A DNA stretch of 27,150 bases, from positions 1-27,150 of the forward strand of contig CATMIT010000009.1 of the NCBI GenBank assembly GCA_950069165.1, written 5' to 3'. The stretch is from an uncultured Flavobacteriales bacterium (GTDB lineage Bacteria > Bacteroidota > Bacteroidia > Flavobacteriales > BACL11). This document shows positions 24,181 through 27,150 of the stretch, one piece after another (the stretch's first letter is position 1; every line of letters begins with the position of its first letter). A program made the position numbers and the translations under genes. Below the pieces are notes generated by a model that did no database searches, was not told the DNA's origin, and was given only the letters and a program-made list of their open reading frames with translations.

Positions 24181-24657
24181 GTGCAAAACAAAAGAGTTTA
24201 TAAAATAAGTGTGGCAATAAGTAGAATAAAAAATTATTGCGCTTTGCAGGATAGATGCCAATGGGATGTAAGACAGAAATTATCAGAATGGGGACTTTTG
24301 GAAAACACCAAAAATATCATTATGATAGAGTTGATAAAGGATAGTTTTATTGATGAAGAAAGATATGCTCGCTCATTTTGTAGAGGAAAGTTCAGAATAA
24401 AAAAATGGGGCAGAAGAAAAATAGAATTTGAATTAAAAAAGAAAAATATATCCTCAGTTTGCATCAAAAAAGGAATGGAAGAAATTGATGAAAAGGAGTA
24501 TTTAAAAGCATTGGAAAATCAGGCAGAAAAGAAAAACGGATTGATTAAAGAGAAAAACCATTTCAAGCGACAAACTAAGTTAGGAAATTATTTAATAAAA
24601 AGAGGATTTGAAACCAATTTGGTTTGGGAAAAATTAAAGGAAATGTCAGATAAATAA
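24181..24657 (+). CDS. recX: Regulatory protein RecX
   Basis: The 158-aa product shows the RecX three-helix repeats: NYCALQDRCQWDVRQKLSEWGL, LIKDSFIDEERYARSFCRGKF with KWGRRKIEFELKKKNI, and a last repeat with LGNYLIKRGFETNLVWEKL. RecX binds RecA filaments and limits recombinase activity. The frame is open upstream, but GTG 24181 (QNKRVYKISVAISRIKNYC) aligns with the usual Bacteroidota N-terminus and follows the promoter; GTG 24211 is a second option. recA is not nearby. prfB follows after 13 bases. Confidence 0.88.
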   Translation: MQNKRVYKISVAISRIKNYCALQDRCQWDVRQKLSEWGLLENTKNIIMIELIKDSFIDEERYARSFCRGKFRIKKWGRRKIEFELKKKNISSVCIKKGMEEIDEKEYLKALENQAEKKNGLIKEKNHFKRQTKLGNYLIKRGFETNLVWEKLKEMSDK

Positions 24658-24658
24658 T

Positions 24659-24666
24659 TACTTTTG
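24659..24666 (+). promoter_or_regulatory. -7 box for prfB, start codon immediately downstream
   Basis: TACTTTTG matches TAnnTTTG exactly and overlaps none of recX; the prfB ATG at 24671 starts 5 bases after its G. No clear TTG at -33. Either prfB has an extra leaderless transcript or this is a chance match. Confidence 0.35.
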
Positions 24667-24670
24667 AATA

Positions 24671-25759
24671 ATGATTACCGACCAACAAATTTCAGCATTA
24701 AATAGAAGAAAGGAAGATCTATTTAAGTTTTTAAGTATTGAAGAAAAACAATTAGAACTTCAAGATTTGGAAAAGCTAACCCATGATGCTGATTTTTGGA
24801 ATAATTCTGATAAAGCACAACTTACTTTAAAGAAAATCAGCAAGCTTAAATTTTGGGTAAACACTTATAAGATGGTTGAAAATGAATTGGATGAGCTTGG
24901 GGTTTTGCAAGAATTTTATAATGAAAATGAGGCAAGTGAAGAAGACTTAGAGAAGCAACATCAAAAAGCATTAGCATCTATTGCAAATTTGGAATTTAAA
25001 AATATGCTCAGTGCCCAAGAGGATGAATTACCAGCAGTTTTAACCATAAATCCTGGGGCAGGAGGAACGGAAAGTCAAGATTGGGCAGAAATGATAATGC
25101 GAATGTACTTGATGTGGGGAGAGAAAAATGGATATAAAGTGAAAGAGTTAGATTTGCAAAAAGCAGAGCCGGCAGGCATCAAATCTGTTACGCTTGAATT
25201 TGATGGCGATTTTGCTTTTGGTCATTTAAAAGGGGAAAATGGAGTTCACCGATTGGTCAGAATTTCACCCTTTGATTCCAATGCCAAACGCCACACCTCT
25301 TTTGCTTCTGTTTTTGTTTATCCTTTGGCAGATGATAGTATTGATATTACGATTGATCCATCTTCTATTTCATGGGATACATTTCGTTCGAGCGGTGCTG
25401 GGGGGCAAGGTGTGAATAAAATTGAATCGGCAGTGAGGTTGAAACATAAGACATCAGGAATTATTATTGAAAACTCTGAAACTCGTTCGCAATTAGAAAA
25501 TAAAGACAAAGCATTAAAACTTTTAAAATCTCAATTGTATGAATTAGAACTAAGAAAAAAACAAGAAGAAAAAGATAAATTAGAAGGAAATAAGAAAAAA
25601 ATTGAATGGGGTTCACAAATCAGAAATTATGTTTTGCATCCTTATAAAATGGTGAAAGATTTAAGAACAAATTATGAATCTTCAAATCCAGATGCAGTAT
25701 TGGATGGAGATTTAAATGCTTTTATAAAAGCGTATTTAATGGAATTTGGACAGAAATAA
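24671..25759 (+). CDS. prfB: Peptide chain release factor RF2
   Basis: The 362-aa product has an N-terminal helical domain, the codon-recognition SPF tripeptide at residues 199-201 (RISPFDSNAKRHTSF), and the universal GGQ at 244-246 (GAGGQGVNK). SPF, rather than the PxT of RF1, identifies it as RF2, which reads UGA and UAA. The frame is continuous from ATG: where many bacteria have CTTTGA and a +1 frameshift near codon 25, this gene reads TTT TTA AGT, with no in-frame stop. Autoregulation by frameshifting is therefore absent. It follows recX by 13 bases. Confidence 0.96.
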   Translation: MITDQQISALNRRKEDLFKFLSIEEKQLELQDLEKLTHDADFWNNSDKAQLTLKKISKLKFWVNTYKMVENELDELGVLQEFYNENEASEEDLEKQHQKALASIANLEFKNMLSAQEDELPAVLTINPGAGGTESQDWAEMIMRMYLMWGEKNGYKVKELDLQKAEPAGIKSVTLEFDGDFAFGHLKGENGVHRLVRISPFDSNAKRHTSFASVFVYPLADDSIDITIDPSSISWDTFRSSGAGGQGVNKIESAVRLKHKTSGIIIENSETRSQLENKDKALKLLKSQLYELELRKKQEEKDKLEGNKKKIEWGSQIRNYVLHPYKMVKDLRTNYESSNPDAVLDGDLNAFIKAYLMEFGQK

Positions 25760-25799
25760 TTAGTGTAGCAATGTAAAAATTCCAGTTACTAATAAATAA

Positions 25800-26141
25800 A
25801 TGAAAATATACCACAACCCAAGATGCAGTAAAAGCAGACAAACACTTGCTCTAATTCAAGAAAACGGACAAGAAGTTGAAATAATAGAATATTTAAAAGA
25901 GAGTCTTTCTTTTAAAGATTTGAAATCAATTTTAGAAATGCTAAACATAAAAGCAATTGAACTTATTAGAACTAATGAAATAATTTGGAAGGAAAATTAT
26001 AAAGGAAAGGAAATGACTGATCAGGAGTTAATAAATGCTATGAGAGAGAATCCTAAACTGATTGAAAGACCAATAGTTGTGAAAAATGGACAGGCAATAA
26101 TAGGAAGACCACCCAAGAAAGTATTAGATTTACTGACTTAA
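25800..26141 (+). CDS. ArsC-family (arsenate reductase/Spx-like) thioredoxin-fold protein
   Basis: The 113-aa product starts MKIYHNPRCSKSRQTLALI, with Cys9 in the ArsC active-site position, and has Arg57, Arg90 and Arg103 where E. coli ArsC has Arg60, Arg94 and Arg107. All catalytic residues of a glutaredoxin-dependent arsenate reductase are thus in place. No arsR, arsB or acr3 gene is nearby, so a housekeeping role is possible and the arsenate function is inferred. Spx is less likely because the CxxC motif is missing. It lies 40 bases after prfB; its TAA shares bases with the stop of the small convergent gene. Confidence 0.9.
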   Translation: MKIYHNPRCSKSRQTLALIQENGQEVEIIEYLKESLSFKDLKSILEMLNIKAIELIRTNEIIWKENYKGKEMTDQELINAMRENPKLIERPIVVKNGQAIIGRPPKKVLDLLT

Positions 26142-26281
26142 GATGGAAGTTGATCGTTTTCTAATTTACCTTCTTTAGCCCAAACAAAAATCATATAAGG
26201 AATGACGCCAGAAAGAAATATAATAGCCCAAAATGCCATTAAAAAAACAAATAAAAATATTAAGAATCCTAGAAATTTCAT
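26138..26281 (-). CDS. Small two-helix membrane protein, unknown function
   Basis: From ATG 26281 the frame gives 47 aa: a very hydrophobic stretch (residues 2-31, MKFLGFLIFLFVFLMAFWA then a second helix ending in VIPYMIFVWAKE) and a short charged tail ending ENDQLPS. An ATG two codons earlier (26287) is equally possible and the frame is open to 26329. A hydrophobic-then-charged design, and a stop that exactly interlocks with the arsC-like stop, favour a real gene. I recognise no domain. It is divergent from fumC, with only about 60 bases between. Confidence 0.6.
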   Translation of the reverse strand: MKFLGFLIFLFVFLMAFWAIIFLSGVIPYMIFVWAKEGKLENDQLPS

Positions 26282-26287
26282 AATCAT

Positions 26288-26295
26288 TAACTTTG
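26288..26295 (+). promoter_or_regulatory. -7 box for fumC
   Basis: TAACTTTG followed by C is an exact TAnnTTTG match, 46 bases before the fumC ATG. No TTG at the -33 position. Confidence 0.5.
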
Positions 26296-26340
26296 CGAGC
26301 AAAGAAACAACAAGAATTAAAACTATCAAAACATTTTATA

Positions 26341-27150
26341 ATGAAATATAGAATAGAAAAAGACACAATGGGTGAAGTAAAAGTTCCTGCTGATAAATAC
26401 TGGGGAGCCCAAACCCAAAGGAGTAGAAATAATTTTAAGATTGGTGATCCGGCTAGTATGCCATTAGAAATTATTTATGGTTTTTCTTACCTTAAAAAAG
26501 CAGCAGCCCATACCAACTGTGAACTGGGTGTTCTTTCTGAAGAAAAAAGAGATTTGATATCAAAAGTATGTGATGAAATTCTGGAAGGCAAGCATGACGA
26601 TCAGTTTCCACTTGTAATTTGGCAAACAGGAAGCGGCACCCAAAGTAATATGAATGTAAATGAAGTAATTGCCAATCGTGCCCATGTAATTGCTGGAGGA
26701 AAATTGGAAGATTCTGAAAAAACTATTCATTCAAATGATGATGTAAATAAATCGCAAAGCTCAAATGATACCTTCCCAACAGGAATGCATATTGCAGCTT
26801 ACAAAATGATTGTTGAAACAACAATCCCTGGAATAGAACAATTAAGAAATACGCTTAAAAAGAAATCAGATAGTTTTATGAATGTGGTAAAAATTGGAAG
26901 AACGCATTTGATGGATGCCACTCCACTTACTTTAGGACAAGAATTTTCAGGGTATGTGTCGCAATTGGATCATGGTTTACTAGCTTTAGATAATACATTG
27001 GATCACCTTTCAGAATTAGCTTTAGGAGGAACAGCAGTTGGAACAGGAATAAATACTCCTGAAGGATATTCAGAAGTTGTAGCAAAATACATTGCTGACT
27101 TTACGGGCCTTCCGTTTGTTACTGCTGAAAATAAATTTGAAGCATTAGCA
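26341..27150 (+). CDS. fumC: Class II fumarate hydratase FumC, C-terminus cut by window edge
   Basis: The ATG at 26341 opens 270 codons that run off the right edge. The start MKYRIEKDTMGEVKVPADKY and the motifs WGAQTQRS, GSGTQSNMN (residues 97-105), DDVNKSQSSNDTFPTGMH and GRTHLMDATPLT (His189, matching E. coli FumC His188) identify class II fumarase. It interconverts fumarate and malate in the TCA cycle as a tetramer in the cytosol. The catalytic serine loop (GSSxMPxKxN) lies beyond the window. No frameshift is seen in the visible part. Confidence 0.95.
   Translation, partial: MKYRIEKDTMGEVKVPADKYWGAQTQRSRNNFKIGDPASMPLEIIYGFSYLKKAAAHTNCELGVLSEEKRDLISKVCDEILEGKHDDQFPLVIWQTGSGTQSNMNVNEVIANRAHVIAGGKLEDSEKTIHSNDDVNKSQSSNDTFPTGMHIAAYKMIVETTIPGIEQLRNTLKKKSDSFMNVVKIGRTHLMDATPLTLGQEFSGYVSQLDHGLLALDNTLDHLSELALGGTAVGTGINTPEGYSEVVAKYIADFTGLPFVTAENKFEALA

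Noticed and set aside
26175..26366. Minus-strand 63-codon frame overlapping the small membrane gene and the fumC start
   Set aside because: It runs through the fumC start codon and -7 box; the other frame has a better helix-tail design.
1..27150. Mobile element, phage, CRISPR array, tRNA/rRNA or defence island
   Set aside because: No transposase, integrase, direct-repeat array, cloverleaf or defence gene was recognised; composition looks even throughout.

Overview
The window looks like a chromosomal housekeeping segment from a low-GC member of the Bacteroidota, probably Flavobacteriales-like. Four things point there: the gene order mutY-ssb-gldE-gldD beside hup and rng; the gliding-motility genes gldD and gldE; recurrent promoter -7 boxes of the Bacteroidota form TAnnTTTG (with a TTG about 18-21 bases upstream in the best cases); and the absence of clear Shine-Dalgarno sequences before starts. 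No phage, IS element, CRISPR array, tRNA, rRNA or island signature was seen. No stretch over 300 bases lacks a gene; the longest gap is the 143-base hup/mutY intergenic region.

Layout. 1-6384 (minus) is a purine/cell-shape operon, purH-mreB-mreC-mreD-mrdA-rodA, with rodA running off the left edge. 6520-7752 (plus) is an orphan MacB/FtsX-type permease. 7694-12259 (minus) holds mfd and a PPi-type phosphofructokinase. 12362-15456 (plus) holds aspartokinase and a 593-aa protein of an apparently uncharacterised family that resembles FMN-binding nitronate monooxygenase/enoyl reductase barrels. 15449-16321 (minus) is an EamA transporter and 16365-17366 (plus) is heme A synthase. 17326-20729 (minus) is mutY-ssb-gldE-gldD. 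20873-22865 (plus) is hup, a 29-codon basic gene of the bS22/mS38 type, and rng. 22862-24145 (minus) is an MFS transporter. 24181-26141 (plus) is recX-prfB-arsC-like. 26138-26281 (minus) is a small membrane protein, and from 26341 (plus) there is a partial fumC.

The content fits an aerobic, rod-shaped or filamentous gliding bacterium: elongasome (MreBCD, PBP2, RodA), gliding lipoprotein and partner, heme A for a terminal oxidase, fumarase, and PPi-linked glycolysis. Genome repair and nucleic-acid upkeep is well represented (Mfd, MutY, SSB, HU, RecX, RNase G).

The most interesting signals are architectural. All five convergent gene pairs overlap at their 3' ends. Three divergent pairs have head-to-head -7 boxes only 5-10 bases apart. 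Four genes start 5-6 bases after a TAnnTTTG box, which suggests leaderless mRNAs. No new multi-gene system such as a defence island is visible; the best candidate for undescribed biology is the 593-aa barrel/cysteine protein.
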